A program made the translations under genes and the position numbers. Positions 5,823 through 5,952 of a DNA stretch of 5,952 nucleotides are shown here, piece by piece. Numbering within the stretch: the first letter of the stretch is position 1; the number at the start of each line of letters is the position of its first letter. The stretch is from the NCBI GenBank assembly GCA_022827165.1, contig JAJDTN010000095.1, forward strand, positions 1 to 5,952. The letters are read 5' to 3'. The notes beneath the pieces are model-generated. The model did not search any database and was not told the DNA's origin. It was given only the letters and a program-made list of their open reading frames with translations. This DNA comes from Candidatus Latescibacterota bacterium. Lineage in GTDB: Bacteria; Latescibacterota; UBA2968; UBA8231.

Positions 5823-5952
5823 ATGGCCGCCCTGACCTGCGAGTCCCTCTCCAAGACCTACCGCGTCCCCGAGCGCGACCCCGGCCTGTGGAACGCGGCG
5901 CGCAGCCTGGTGCGGCGGCGCCACCGCGAGGTCGAGGCGGTGCGCGAGGTCT
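5823..5952 (+). CDS. ABC transporter ATP-binding protein (COG4586-like), N-terminus only
   Basis: The first 43 codons are visible, opening MAALTCESLSKTYRVPERDP and ending ...REVEAVREV at the right edge. The first-strand pattern LSKTYRV, a 20-25 residue basic insert (GLWNAARSLVRRRHREVEAV) and the return to EAVREV match the opening of ABC-2-type export ATPases of the COG4586 group, in which this insert precedes the Walker A loop. Walker A itself lies beyond the window, so ATPase motifs cannot be checked. It would energise an inner-membrane exporter, with permease genes expected downstream. It starts 32 bases after the oxidoreductase with no visible Shine-Dalgarno but with a promoter-like element just ahead, so it may be a separate transcription unit. 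Confidence 0.8.
   Translation, partial: MAALTCESLSKTYRVPERDPGLWNAARSLVRRRHREVEAVREV

Noticed and set aside
1..5952. A new defence or mobile system built from the whole window
   Set aside because: The genes are individually recognisable, no terminal repeats, integrase or transposase are seen, and nothing links ABC transporter, flavoprotein, kinase and xthA into one pathway.

Overview
The window is high-GC bacterial DNA (roughly 65-75% G+C by eye; hand-counted 60-base rows run from about 63% to 78%). It is densely coding, with gene gaps of -4 to 96 bases. The exonuclease III resembles proteobacterial XthA and the last gene opens like a COG4586-type ABC transporter ATPase. This suits a high-GC Gram-negative, probably proteobacterium-like, but I cannot name a taxon. 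I see no rRNA, tRNA, CRISPR array, insertion sequence or phage gene.

Left half, minus strand: three genes run leftward as an apparent operon. They are a class III (glutamate-1-semialdehyde aminomutase-like) PLP aminotransferase (2920-1691), a ribokinase-like PfkB sugar kinase (1656-706), and exonuclease III xthA (709 to beyond base 1). Kinase and xthA share an ATGA stop/start overlap, with the xthA ribosome site inside the last kinase codons. The kinase starts at GTG without a visible Shine-Dalgarno sequence, 34 bases after the aminotransferase.

Middle: a 96-base divergent intergenic region (2921-3016) carries the only clearly A+T-richer stretch of the window, a candidate rightward promoter and a 6-bp inverted repeat.

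Right half, plus strand: an AAA_14/DUF4143-type ATPase (3017-4195) is followed after 11 bases by an FAD-dependent phytoene-dehydrogenase-like (CrtI/PYROXD2 family) oxidoreductase (4207-5790). After 32 bases an ABC transporter ATPase begins (5823 to beyond the right edge). A promoter-like TTGACG-N18-TAGGGT overlaps the oxidoreductase stop codon and sits where a leaderless transcript for the ABC gene would need it.

Functional links are weak. The aminotransferase and kinase could act on one small metabolite, but both have changed active-site positions, so substrates cannot be assigned from the usual family members. I found no convincing evidence of a new multi-gene system. The best leads are the divergent kinase and aminotransferase active sites, the ATPase-oxidoreductase pair, the 21-bp palindrome inside the ATPase gene, and the stop-overlapping promoter.
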